Below are positions 42,847 to 52,581 of a DNA stretch of 64,000 nucleotides, in pieces. The translations under genes and the position numbers were made by a program. The stretch lies in assembly GCA_964017065.1 (NCBI GenBank), contig OZ024787.1, positions 250,501-314,500 on the forward strand. Direction: 5' to 3'. The notes under the pieces were generated by a model, which saw nothing but the letters and a program-made list of their open reading frames with translations, was not told where the DNA came from and searched no databases. How positions within the stretch are numbered: position 1 is the stretch's first letter; every line of letters starts with the position of its first letter. The DNA is from Haliclona indistincta (Eukaryota > Porifera > Demospongiae > Haplosclerida > Chalinidae).

Positions 42847-43748
42847 TTAACATTTCTTCTTGATGACTTCAATTAGAGCCATACGCTCCTCTGAATCGAG
42901 TTTCAGCCGTTGGTTTCTCTCATCTTGCTCTGCTTGCCATTTTTTTCGTTGAAATTCCAATTCTAGTCTTCTTATCTCCAGTTCTTCTGCTTTTAGAGCT
43001 GCCTTCTTCTCAAACTGTAACGCAAAAACCTGTATGGTACTTTTTATAGTTCCTGCGTACACAGAAAGAATTAAAGGGGCATGCACTAAATCACATGTAC
43101 TCTCACCTCTTGTTTTCTTCGGGCTATTTGGTTTTAAATTCTCCTGTTCAGCAAGCTGCAGTCTCTCTTCAACTTCATCTTCACCGTCGTCACCATAGTA
43201 TGTACTGTCGCCCAATACCGAAACATCTGGATCCCTTTCACTCGAACGTCTCTTTTCTATCATAAAATTATTATTGGTTAATACAATTAGCTACTTGTCT
43301 TCATACATACTTGATAATCTCTCCATCACTGCCTTTCTCAGATTCTCTCCGGCCTCTTTTTCGATTTTCCTCTTCTCAATCGCTGCCAATTTCTCTGCTT
43401 CCTTGATTAGACAGCAATCTCTTTCATAAGGGACGATGTCTTCAAGAACCTCCATAAGTTCAGTAACTTCTTCCTCTGTTCCTGACCTAATAGAGCAAAG
43501 CAATACAAAATACTGAATATATAGTATTAATTTTACATTTTCAGAGATTTTCTGTCCTCTTGCTTGAATTTTTTCTTTAGCAAGTTAGTCCTATCTCTAC
43601 AGCCTTTTCCCGTGGACTTGGTCTCACGGGAAAATCTTTTGTTGAGATCGTCTGCTATCTCTGTCCACTGCACTAAACTCTCAGGTCGAATTTTAAAGAC
43701 TTCCAAGCACAGCGCCGTGTCTTCTTCTAAAGTCCACCGAGATGGCAT
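42847..43748 (-). CDS. Harbinger Myb/SANT-like accessory protein
   Basis: Three exons (about 43748-43537, 43494-43306, 43251-42847) join in phases 2 and 1. The N-terminus is a trihelix: PSRWTLEEDTALCLEVF, WTEIADDLNKRF and KGCRDRTNLLKKKFKQED, with the spaced tryptophans of Myb/SANT domains. The middle and C-terminal parts are charged helices (EAEKLAAIEKRKIEKEAGEN, EIRRLELEFQRKKWQAE). In Harbinger elements this partner helps transposase reach the nucleus and bind the ends. It is convergent with the transposase, with only about 20 bases between the stops. Confidence 0.8.
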
Positions 43749-45037
43749 GCTTGTACTAGCTTGAAAACTCGCGCGCTACAAGACTCGTCACCATACGTAG
43801 AACTGCTTCTAGAAACGTCAGAAACGTTAACGTGGCCTCGAAGGCTTATCACGTGACCTTGTGACGTCAGCGAGCCTCGTGGTATGGTACATGGTGTCAT
43901 CAGAGATTATTAATACTACGTAACTGGGATAAGAAAGTTAAAGAAACTGTGGCAATCTTTTGTCACTATGCGCGTTTCGCTTGGAATGACGTCATTCTCG
44001 TGAAAATTGTATTACAGCATTCAGTGACTCAATCAGGCGACCGCACGCACGAGCTTTTTCGTTAAAAAAACTATGGTTAAGGCCTGTTGTAGACTAGTTA
44101 CAGAGCTTAAATTATGACATTTACACAATCCAATTATCCACCTAACAAAAGATACTGTGAAAGTGAATACCAGGTCAACAGATTCTGTACGGTTGTGTTT
44201 ACAAAAGTGGGAAGCACAAAATGTATCTATTTACACGCACCAGTACTCGAACTTTACAATAAACTAGGCAGGAACTGCAACAGGCATCTCACGAAGTCAT
44301 GGATGTGTTTACAAACTATCTGTTACATCGCCACGCACACAGATCAACATCACACGCGCCCGTCGTCTATAGCCAATAAAACCTTGATAGTCTTCGACTA
44401 GGAGACACTAGTAGTGAAGAAACACGCTCCTTTCGTCCCAAGAGCAAGTGCTAACGCGAGCAAGAGTTCATACAAACTCCGTATCTGCGCGTTCTTTGTG
44501 GTTGTTTGACAAAACGCGAAACGCGCATGGGTACACCACTTGCAATACATTTTGATTGACAGTTTCTTATCCCGGTTACGTAGTATTAATAATTACAGAA
44601 TGGCTCAGACCACGCAGTGGTTGCCAGCTATTCTGGATTATATGAAGAAGGGCGAGTCGAGCATATCACGTGTGTTTAGTCTAGTTTCCTATACTTTCAG
44701 CTAGTTTGGAGATATGACCTCCTCTGAGTGACTAGGAGTCTTGTATTTTAGTGCTTATGGGTGTAAAATATCATGCCCCTGATGAGGGGTTTGACCTTTC
44801 CTTCAGTATAAAGGGTCTCCATGTGCGTAGTATCGTCAGTCTTTTTTATAGTGAGTTATTATACTGTCTTTGTGAATATTTAGTGCGTTAATTATGCAAG
44901 GTGATGTCGAGCATTGTTATGGGTGGAGTGGGAGGGACGTGATATGCTCGACTCGCCCTTCTTCATATAATCCAGAATAGCTGGCAACCACTGCGTGGTC
45001 TGAGCCATTCTGTAATTATATTTCAGAAGGGCTCGTC

Positions 45038-46150
45038 TCACATATCACGTGACTTCGTAGTTGAAGACATTCCCTCTTTCGACAGTACAGCTGTACCAAA
45101 GGAAGTATCTCTACTTGGTCTGTAGTAAAATTTTTGGAAGACTGATTCAGAGCTCCAGTCTGCTGCATTGAGAATATCACTTGTGGTAACACCTTTGTTG
45201 GCTGCTGCAGTTGTCGCAGCGCTTCTGGTGGAATGTGCTTTAAATATTGATGTGTCAATGCCTGCATTTGCTAGAGTAGTTTTTAGCCATCTGGCGATAG
45301 TGGATGAGGCCACTGGGCTATGTGGTTTGATTGTAGATAAGAATACCTGGTGGGGATTCTGTTCATGCCCATTGCCTGTTCTAAAGGGGGCTGTTCTCTT
45401 CAGGTACTCTGTTAGTGATTTTACAGGGCATAGTCTCTTGTTGTCCTGAAAGGAAGGGAAGAGGAAATCAGCTATAGGTCTGTTTTGTCGGGCCTGTTTT
45501 GGCAAGCCCGAAGTCTGTAATATTATTCCTTCCGGGTATTGTTTCAGTGTTCTTAGATCTAAATTTGCTAGATCCGAAGACCTTGATGGTCTCGTTAGCG
45601 CTAACAGCATTACTGTTTTCAGTGTCAGGTTCATTAAGGACAGTGGTTCATTTTCTCCCAGTTTGTCTAGGTATTCAGTAACAATTTTCACGTCCCAAGT
45701 AGTTGTGTATCGTGGGCGTGGGGGGCGTTCGTTGAAAGCTCCTTTCAGGAGACGAGTGACTAGTGGGTGTTGACCTACTTCATAGCCATCTATTTTCTCA
45801 TGTACTGATGAGATTGCTGAGCGGTAAGCATTAAGGGACCGGTATTGGTAACCTTCAGTAAATAGGTTTGCTAGGAAGTTTACTACTTCCCCTATAGGTC
45901 CTGAAATGGGATTACTATCCCTTTGCTCACACCAGCTGACCCATTTCCCATATAATGAGTCGTATGTCTTGGACGACTTGGGTCGCCACGATGCCATGAT
46001 GATCTCTGTAGCCTCCTGCGATAATTGGCAGCTTCTGTATCGTTGCCGGAGATGTTCCACACGGCTAGTTGTGGTGAGATGTCTGGGAGATTGACCGGGT
46101 CCGTTGGTTGGATCAGATATTTTGATGGTCTGATCAGGAGAGGTGTCTTT
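45038..46150 (-). CDS. DIRS tyrosine recombinase
   Basis: This is the recognisable C-terminal third of a frame that stays open from 48232. The core-binding part includes SWRPKSSKTYDSLYGKWVSW and YRSAISSVHEKIDGY. Catalytic motifs follow: ALTRPSRSSDLANL (first Arg), HSTRSAATTAAANKG (HxxR) and FQKFYYRP (nucleophile Tyr). The R, HxxR and Y set appears complete. It replaces integrase: it recombines the circular DNA intermediate into the genome. It overlaps the RT frame by roughly 250 bases and should be expressed by frameshift or a separate transcript. Confidence 0.88.
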   Translation of the reverse strand, partial: KDTSPDQTIKISDPTNGPGQSPRHLTTTSRVEHLRQRYRSCQLSQEATEIIMASWRPKSSKTYDSLYGKWVSWCEQRDSNPISGPIGEVVNFLANLFTEGYQYRSLNAYRSAISSVHEKIDGYEVGQHPLVTRLLKGAFNERPPRPRYTTTWDVKIVTEYLDKLGENEPLSLMNLTLKTVMLLALTRPSRSSDLANLDLRTLKQYPEGIILQTSGLPKQARQNRPIADFLFPSFQDNKRLCPVKSLTEYLKRTAPFRTGNGHEQNPHQVFLSTIKPHSPVASSTIARWLKTTLANAGIDTSIFKAHSTRSAATTAAANKGVTTSDILNAADWSSESVFQKFYYRPSRDTSFGTAVLSKEGMSSTTKSRDM

Positions 46151-48003
46151 ATTACCATCTCTAGGAGAATTGGGTACCATGGTTGACCCTTCCATACTGG
46201 AGCCACTAGCACCAGCTCTGCTCTCTGTTTCCGGCATTGTGCTAACACTCTCCCAATCAGGTTCCATGGTGGGTTGGCATAGCCCTTCATCGTAGACCAG
46301 TTCCTGGAGAAGGCATCCGTCGCTATAGCTAGTGGGTCTGGTCTCCAGCTGACGTACTGGGGCAGCTGGTGAGTTAGTCTGGTGGCGAATAGGTCCACAT
46401 TCAGGGGTCCTAGCACCTGGTTGATTCGATTGAACGCATGAGGGCACAGTTTCCAGTCTGTGCGGTCCCTCATCGTTCTGGATTCTTCGTCCGCGACAGT
46501 GTTCCAGATTCCTGGAAGATGTTCTGCTGAGAGAAATATGTCTCTCTCCATGCACCACAGCCACAGTTGTTTGGCGAGATGTGTCAGCTCTGGGGATATC
46601 GTTCCCCCTTTCTTGTTGATGTAAGACAGTGCTGACATGCTGTCCATTTTCAACAGTATGTGCAGGTTCGTCTTGTTTTTGGCGAAGCATTGCACTGCTA
46701 TTGTCGCGGCTAGCATTTCCAGGCAGTTGATGTGCATCTCTCGTTCTCGGGGAGACCACGGACCTCCTGTCCGTTCCCTGTTGCAGACAGCGCCCCATCC
46801 TCTGTGTGAGGCGTCTGTCTCGATCACAATCGATGGATTGTGTGTGATGAGGCTGCGTCCATTCCAGCGAGTGAAATGCTCCACCCACCAATTCAGCTCC
46901 TCCCTCGCTTCCGGGGTGAGCTCTGTAGTTGCCGAGTAGTCCTGGTCTACCTGGATTGTCTCGCGGAGACAGGACTGAAGGTGTCTGTAGAACAGCGGTG
47001 CCATCGAGATGGCTTGTGTTGCTGCACTCATTTTCCCTACTAGGCGGGACAGCGCTTGTGCTGTTGGGTGTTCTGAACATAGGAGTTTCTTTGCCTCTGA
47101 TCTGATTGTCTTGATCTTCTCTCCTGGGAGTCTGAGTTCCATTTTTTGGGAGTTCACTACAAATCCCAGAAACTCTAGTTCCTGTGTTGGTTCTACCTGT
47201 GATTTCTTGTTGTTTATTACAAACCCCAGGTTTTCCAGGAGGTACACTAGTCCCATTACTTGTTCTCTGAGCAGCTGCTCTGAGTCTGCCATTATCAGCA
47301 TGTCGTCGATGTAGATGATCATGCGGAGGCCTAGCTCTCGGAGCGTTGTCACTACCGGTCGTGTGGTCTTGGTAAAGACCCACGGAGCAGATGACAGGCC
47401 GAATGGTAGGCAGTTGAACTGGTATAGAGACCCCATATGTGAGAAGCGGAGTAGCTTCCGGTGTTCGTTTGCTATTGGAACCATGAAGTATGCATCCTTC
47501 AGGTCGATTTTGGCCATCCAGTCTCCTGATCTTAGCAGGTCTTTCAACATTTGGATGTTCTCCATCTTGAAGTGCTCGGTCTTCACATAAGAGTTCAGCT
47601 GTTTGAGGTTTATCACTGGTCTCTGACCGCCTCCTTTTTTGGGTACTAGAAACATCTGTGAGACGAAACCATCGTCTCGTTGGTGCCTTATCTCTGATAT
47701 GGCTTGTTTGGTTATCATGCTCTCTATCTCCTCTCGAAGGGCTTCTTGTCCTTCTGCTGCAAATTGCAGTTCGTGAGGAGGGTGGGGTTGGTAAGGCTGG
47801 TTTATTAGGTCGATAGTATAACCCGTTATCGCCTTGATCACCCAGGGGTCTTTGCAGATCACATGCCAGTTTTCTGCAAAGTAGGCCAGTCTCCCTGCTA
47901 TCGGAGTGGCTTTTTGTGTTAAGTTCTTTACCCCTATTCTCTTTAGGTGGTTGACTAATGTAGAATGGTGACAAAAACTTTGTTTTTGCATTTGTACATA
48001 CAT
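45892..48003 (-). CDS. DIRS reverse transcriptase and RNase H
   Basis: An open frame of 703 codons. Reverse transcriptase motifs: VPKKGGGQRPVINLKQLN, DWMAKIDLKDAYFMVPI, FNCLPFGLSSAPWVFTK and the catalytic YIDDMLIMA. RNase H follows with VIETDASHRGWGAV, INCLEMLAA and KMDSMSALSYINKKGG. The C-terminal part (NPPWNLIGRVL, RAELVLVAPVWKGQPWYP) is the extension typical of DIRS polymerases. All catalytic aspartates are present, so it looks intact. Translation might start from a non-AUG codon or via the upstream frame. Confidence 0.9.
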   Translation of the reverse strand: MYVQMQKQSFCHHSTLVNHLKRIGVKNLTQKATPIAGRLAYFAENWHVICKDPWVIKAITGYTIDLINQPYQPHPPHELQFAAEGQEALREEIESMITKQAISEIRHQRDDGFVSQMFLVPKKGGGQRPVINLKQLNSYVKTEHFKMENIQMLKDLLRSGDWMAKIDLKDAYFMVPIANEHRKLLRFSHMGSLYQFNCLPFGLSSAPWVFTKTTRPVVTTLRELGLRMIIYIDDMLIMADSEQLLREQVMGLVYLLENLGFVINNKKSQVEPTQELEFLGFVVNSQKMELRLPGEKIKTIRSEAKKLLCSEHPTAQALSRLVGKMSAATQAISMAPLFYRHLQSCLRETIQVDQDYSATTELTPEAREELNWWVEHFTRWNGRSLITHNPSIVIETDASHRGWGAVCNRERTGGPWSPREREMHINCLEMLAATIAVQCFAKNKTNLHILLKMDSMSALSYINKKGGTISPELTHLAKQLWLWCMERDIFLSAEHLPGIWNTVADEESRTMRDRTDWKLCPHAFNRINQVLGPLNVDLFATRLTHQLPQYVSWRPDPLAIATDAFSRNWSTMKGYANPPWNLIGRVLAQCRKQRAELVLVAPVWKGQPWYPILLEMVIKTPLLIRPSKYLIQPTDPVNLPDISPQLAVWNISGNDTEAANYRRRLQRSSWHRGDPSRPRHTTHYMGNGSAGVSKGIVIPFQDL

Positions 48004-48056
48004 TAATGAAACATGAACTGTTTGTACTATCTCGGGTACTCCAGTTTTTGCCTTTT

Positions 48057-49217
48057 TCAGGGCTGGCTCTTCTTGCTCGAGCCACCGTTTCTGTGGAACC
48101 CTCTTTGGCGGTCCTTGTCGTAAGGTTGGTAGCGACCTCGGGTCGCTTTCCGATGGAAGTTGCCGGACTGGTAATATTGGCTCCGGCCGCTCCCACGTCC
48201 TGGCTGGTAAGAGCGGCCTCCTTGAAAAACACGGTTGCTGCTAGTTCCGGGTTGGGAATGTGCCTTGGTTGTCGTCGCAGTCTTACGCAATCTCTTAACT
48301 GAGTCTACATGTTCTTCGACCGACTTGTCGAATTGTTTTCCAAACAGCATTGGAGCTGCCGTTCTAAACTGGTCTTCATCTGAAATCAAGTCTTGAACGT
48401 CTGAGTTTAGATGTGTAGATATTTTTTTGCGACGTTCTTGGGAAATCTGTGCGGATGCATTCCCGACACATCTCAGTGCTTGTGTGGTTGCTTCGACTAC
48501 TGCCTTGTGGTCGAGTGGGCCCTTCTGCGCTTCCTCTAGGATGTGCACCAGTGGGCCGATGCCGTCGGTTACAAATGTCTGTAGCCTTGCGAGGTTGCGG
48601 TCGTGGTCTTTTACTGTTTTCGGCAGGTGAGTTTGAACTGGTTTGTCTAATCTCGGGCACCTGGCGCAATCGGCGTCTGGTGCGAGATATTTCTTCCGCC
48701 ATTGTTTCCTGGTGTCATTCGGGACACTCTTTGAGCAACATTCCTCCAACAGGCGGTTAGTTGCGATGGAGACTGCTCGGAGCTCCTCGCTACCGGCCAC
48801 GTGGATACCCTCAGACCAGGACGGAAGTTCTGGGTCGTCATCAGCGTGGTGTTCGAACCAGCTGGGGTTTCCTGCGTCGCTGCTCCTGGAGTTGGAGGCT
48901 GGTGTTGAAGTGTACCTACTATGTCTCGGAGACTCGGCCGAGGTAGGGTCTCTGCGCTGATCATCACGGTGGTCATTATATTCGATGGCGGTCACTCGCT
49001 CGGCGAGTGAGTGCATCCCGGCGTTGACTGTTGCTATTTGGTCGTTGAGCTGAGCAGACAAGTTGTTTATGGCTGTCAATACCGATATCGACTCACGTTG
49101 GGTCGTGTCGACGTCTTGTCCATTGCTCGGCATATGGACCCGCCGCGGATGTGGCAGCTCGGTGCCGTCGCGGATGTCGTCCTCTCTCTCGGTAGTGGTT
49201 CTGCCGTCTTCTGACAT
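48057..49217 (-). CDS. DIRS gag-like protein
   Basis: First frame of the element: MSEDGRTTTEREDDIRDG through 386 codons. It has a Ser/Arg-rich N-terminus, a short helical centre (INNLSAQLNDQIATVN, KAVVEATTQALRCVGNAS) and a basic Gly/Arg/Tyr tail (GGRSYQPGRGSGRSQYYQ). No zinc knuckle is visible. The position, size and basic tail are those of DIRS nucleocapsid-like proteins, which coat the RNA. Confidence 0.75.
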   Translation of the reverse strand: MSEDGRTTTEREDDIRDGTELPHPRRVHMPSNGQDVDTTQRESISVLTAINNLSAQLNDQIATVNAGMHSLAERVTAIEYNDHRDDQRRDPTSAESPRHSRYTSTPASNSRSSDAGNPSWFEHHADDDPELPSWSEGIHVAGSEELRAVSIATNRLLEECCSKSVPNDTRKQWRKKYLAPDADCARCPRLDKPVQTHLPKTVKDHDRNLARLQTFVTDGIGPLVHILEEAQKGPLDHKAVVEATTQALRCVGNASAQISQERRKKISTHLNSDVQDLISDEDQFRTAAPMLFGKQFDKSVEEHVDSVKRLRKTATTTKAHSQPGTSSNRVFQGGRSYQPGRGSGRSQYYQSGNFHRKATRGRYQPYDKDRQRGFHRNGGSSKKSQP

Positions 49218-49520
49218 GATTGGCTTTCTCTCTCCGTATAGTTTCAGGCTATCGTCTGGAACTAAGTTGAGTTTTACGAGCTAGGAAAAAGACTGACGAT
49301 ACTACGCACATGGAGACCCTTTATACTGAAGGAAAGGTCAAACCCCTCATCAGGGGCATGATATTTTACACCCATAAGCACTAAAATACAAGACTCCTAG
49401 TCACTCAGAGGAGGTCATATCTCCAAACTAGCTGAAAGTATAGGAAACTAGACTAAACACACGTGATATGTGAGACGAGCCCTTCTGAAATATAATCTCT
49501 GGTGTCATGTACAGTTGTGT

Positions 49521-50266
49521 CAGAGATTATTAATACTACGTAACCGGGATAAGAAACTGTCAATCAAAATGTATTGCAAGTGGTGTACCCATGCGCGTTT
49601 CGCGTTTTGTCAAACAACCACAAAGAACGCGCAGATACGGAGTTTGTATGAACTCTTGCTCGCGTTAGCACTTGCTCTTGGGACGAAAGGAGCGTGTTTC
49701 TTCACTACTAGTGTCTCCTAGTCGAAGACCATCAAGGTTTTATTGGCTATAGACGACGGGCGCGTGTGATGTTGACAAGGCAAAATCTGTGTGCGTGGCG
49801 ATGTAACAGATAGTTTGTAAACACATCCATGACTTCGTGAGATGCCTGTTGCAGTTCCTGCCTAGTTTATTGTAAAGTTCGAGTACTGGTGCGTGTAAAT
49901 AGATACATTTTTGTGCTTCTTGATGCTATGGATTCGCACCAGCGACTGTTTAAGCCATTTTTTGGTCCCACTTTTGTAAACACAACCGTACAGAATCTGT
50001 TGACCTGGTATTCACTTTCACAGTATATTTTGTTAGGTGGATGATTGGATTGTGTAAATGTCATAATTTAAGCGCTGTAACTAGTCTACAACAGGCCTTA
50101 ACCATAGTTTTTTAACGAAAAAGCTCGTGCGTGCGGTCGCCTGATTGAGTCACTGAATGCTGTAATACAATTTTCACGAGAATGACGTCATTCCAAGCGA
50201 AACGCGCATAGTGACAAAAGATTGCCACAGTTTCTTATCCCGGTTACGTAGTATTAATAATCTCTG
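49521..50266. mobile_element. MITE B
   Basis: About 746 bp, the inverted counterpart of MITE A, with ends CAGAGATTATTAATACTACG and complement and a 7-bp direct repeat GTTGTGT on both sides (49514-49520, 50267-50273). It carries about 48 extra bases relative to copy A near 49930. Only about five bases lie between the target duplications of A and B. Confidence 0.85.
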
Positions 50267-50337
50267 GTTGTGTGTAGTACGTGACGTCATTATTAGCGTT
50301 CAACGTTACCCGTCGACGTGAAATCTAAACCTCTCTA

Positions 50338-51225
50338 TTATATACTACGTAACCGGGATTGGCAACGAGTCACGTGCGCCAATTGCCACTGTACATTAGC
50401 CTGCGTGCCATCAGTGTTGCGCCGTGAGTGGGCGGTAGGCGAGAGGTCAAGAAGATGTTGCTGCCTCGAGAGAACACTCTGTTGTGAAAGGTGGGCTCAA
50501 GTGGATACTAGTGTGTTGTTACAGTCACTAGCTAGCTACTTTATAGTGTTTAGCGCTCGTTCTGAGTCCCTGTGTTGCGATACACCAAGTTTGCGTTCTT
50601 TGTCGTTCTTCAAACACTTTGTGGGCGTCTAGGTCCATGGTAGTCGAGCTCACAGCCCCAATTGTAGCTTCTGTTCATTGCTGGTTCATTTGCTCATGGA
50701 ACTGAAGGGCATTTAGGTAGCAAAGCTGCTTCTATGTCGCTTGATTCATTGTGTAACGGTGTATTTACCAGGAGCAGTTTGTGGGCGCATAACGCCTTTC
50801 TGTCATCGCCTGTATGGGCTATAAAGCGTTTAAATTGTAGGATAAGCATGTAGAAATGGAACTGGATAGTTAAGAACTTTGTGTAAGCTTTTAAACTCGA
50901 TTTCTAAACATGAATATTGTACTCATTTCATAGTGATAGAACGGGTCACTGGAAGATTCTCCATCAGCAGGATTGTCCGAGAGAGACGAAGATATATTCA
51001 GATGTTCATTGTTTTTGTTCCTGATTGTTTTCATTGTTGTATTCTATTCTCTATGATGATCTACAATGGTTTATACACTGATAAACAACAAAGAATTGGT
51101 AGAAGAAATGGGCAACATACTGGTGGGCGGGGCTTCGTGCAGACTTCCCGCGCAACAAGGATGGCACGCAATAATGGGCAAATTTTTGCTCGTTGCCAAT
51201 CCCGGTTACGTAGTATATAATATCT
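50338..51225. mobile_element. MITE C with related ends
   Basis: The left end ATATACTACGTAACCGGGAT, continuing TGGCAACGAG, is matched inverted at about 51197-51225. The inner terminal motif ACTACGTAACCGGGAT is shared with MITEs A and B, but the interiors are unrelated. No transposase. Confidence 0.75.
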
Positions 51226-51295
51226 ATGAGTTGATCAACACCATATTTACTGACCCTAACCCTACGACTAACCCTACCATTGCTAGTATACCTAC

Positions 51296-51772
51296 CTAGT
51301 CCCTATACTGGCTGGTCACTAACCCTGGTAGTCCCCTATACTAGCTGGTCACTAACCCTGGTAGTCCCCTATACTGGCTGGTCACTGACCCTGGTAGTCC
51401 CCTATACTAGCTGGTCACTGACCCTGGTAGTCCCCTATACTAGCTGGTCACTGACCCTGGTAGTCCCCTATACTGGCTGGTCACTAACCCTGGTAGTCCC
51501 CTATACTAGCTGGTCACTGACCCTGGTAGTCCCCTATACTAGCTGGTCACTGACCCTGGTAGTCCCCTATACTGGCTGGTCACTGACCCTGGTAGTCCCC
51601 TATACTAGCTGGTCACTGACCCTGGTAGTCCCCTATACTAGCTGGTCACTGACCCTGGTAGTCCCCTATACTGGCTGGTCACTGACCCTGGTAGTCCCCT
51701 ATACTAGCTGGTCACTAACCCTGGTAGTCCCCTATACTGGCTGGTCACTGACCCTGGTAGTCCCCTATACTC
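51296..51772. repeat. 33-bp minisatellite
   Basis: About 14 units containing CTGGTCACTGACCCTGGTAG and CCCCTATACT. A G/A variant (CTGGCTGG versus CTAGCTGG) and TGACC/TAACC variants alternate in higher-order patterns. Unit length is a multiple of three, so frames stay open across it. Intronic. Confidence 0.95.
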
Positions 51773-51825
51773 AACATGACAGCAATCGTTGACTAGTGAT
51801 GAGTGTTGTTTACTAGTATCATCAT

Positions 51826-52390
51826 CATTGTTATCATACCCTCCTGTACAGTACTCATCATACCCTCCTGTACAGTACTCATCATACCCTCCTGTACAGT
51901 ACTCATCATACCCTCCTGTACAGTACTCATCATACCCTCCTGTACAGTACTCATCATACCCTCCTGTACAGTACTCATCATACCCTCCTGTACAGTACTC
52001 ATCATACCCTCCTGTACAGTACTCATCATACCCTCCTGTACAGTACTCATCATACCCTCCTGTACAGTACTCATCATACCCTCCTGTACAGTACTCATCA
52101 TACCCTCCTGTACAGTACTCATCATACCCTCCTGTACAGTACTCATCATACCCTCCTGTACAGTACTCATCATACCCTCCTGTACAGTACTCATCATACC
52201 CTCCTGTACAGTACTCATCATACCCTCCTGTACAGTACTCATCATACCCTCCTGTACAGTACTCATCATACCCTCCAGTACAGTACTCATCATACCCTCC
52301 TGTACAGTACTCATCATACCCTCCTGTACAGTACTCATCATACCCTCCAGTACAGTACTCATCATACCCTCCAGTACAGTACTCATCAGT
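51826..52390. repeat. 24-bp minisatellite
   Basis: About 23 units of ATACCCTCCTGTACAGTACT plus CATC. Only four units carry a T-to-A change (CCTCCAG), mostly at the 3' end. Because 24 is divisible by three, long repetitive open frames appear on both strands; they are not genes. Intronic, about 190 bases before neurobeachin-like exon 4. Confidence 0.95.
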
Positions 52391-52581
52391 ACAGTGCTTT
52401 GTAGCATATAAACATTTCTGATCCTAAATTTTAAGAGCAAATTAACCTTCTAATCACTGAATATCATAACGACATTGTGATTATACTATAACACTAGAAT
52501 CATGTTTGTTACTATCAATAGGAAGCTGCTGCATATATTAATATTCTCCAGCTCTACTGTCTTGTTTCTCTTCTTCATCAG

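Larger units (their letters stand above)
44594..49496 (-). mobile_element. DIRS-type tyrosine-recombinase retrotransposon
   Basis: About 4.9 kb with non-identical inverted terminal repeats (about 44636-44850 and 49283-49495) and an internal complementary region at 44938-45050. The internal region, read on the minus strand, is the right end joined directly to the left end, AAATATAAT then TACAGAATGG, which fixes both boundaries. This junction template is the hallmark of DIRS1-like elements. Gag-like, RT/RNase H and tyrosine recombinase frames are all open. No target duplication is seen at the insertion into AATAAT/CTCTG of MITE A, as expected for recombinase-mediated integration of a circle. 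Confidence 0.92.
43901..49501. mobile_element. MITE A, split by a DIRS retrotransposon
   Basis: The ends CAGAGATTATTAATACTACG and the complementary TATTAATAATCTCTG are separated by the DIRS element at 44594-49496. Without it the MITE is about 698 bp. GTGTCAT directly flanks both outer ends (43894-43900 and 49502-49508), a 7-bp target duplication. No transposase. It is inverted relative to MITE B next door. Confidence 0.8.
41350..50337. mobile_element. PIF/Harbinger transposon with nested insertions
   Basis: GAGAGGTTTAGATTCACGTT at 41350 is matched inverted by ACGTGAAATCTAAACCTCTC at 50318-50337, and GTGACGTCA lies inside both ends. The element encodes a DDE transposase and a convergent Myb/SANT protein, the two genes of Harbinger elements. 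About 6.4 kb of the interior consists of later insertions (43901-50273). A 3-bp target duplication could not be resolved, partly because another element abuts the right end. Confidence 0.7.

Noticed and set aside
44114..44401. 95-codon frame starting MTFTQSNYPPNK
   Set aside because: Part of MITE A, present inverted in MITE B with frame differences. No domain, so not treated as a gene.
45168..47590. Plus-strand frames of 60-101 codons
   Set aside because: Antisense shadows of the DIRS RT and recombinase frames.
51826..52390. Regular 24-bp repeats resembling a CRISPR array
   Set aside because: Units are contiguous with no unique spacers, and the context is a metazoan intron. It is a minisatellite.
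51280..52440. Long open frames of 170-215 codons on both strands
   Set aside because: Produced by 33-bp and 24-bp tandem repeats whose length is a multiple of three. No domain, and located in an intron.
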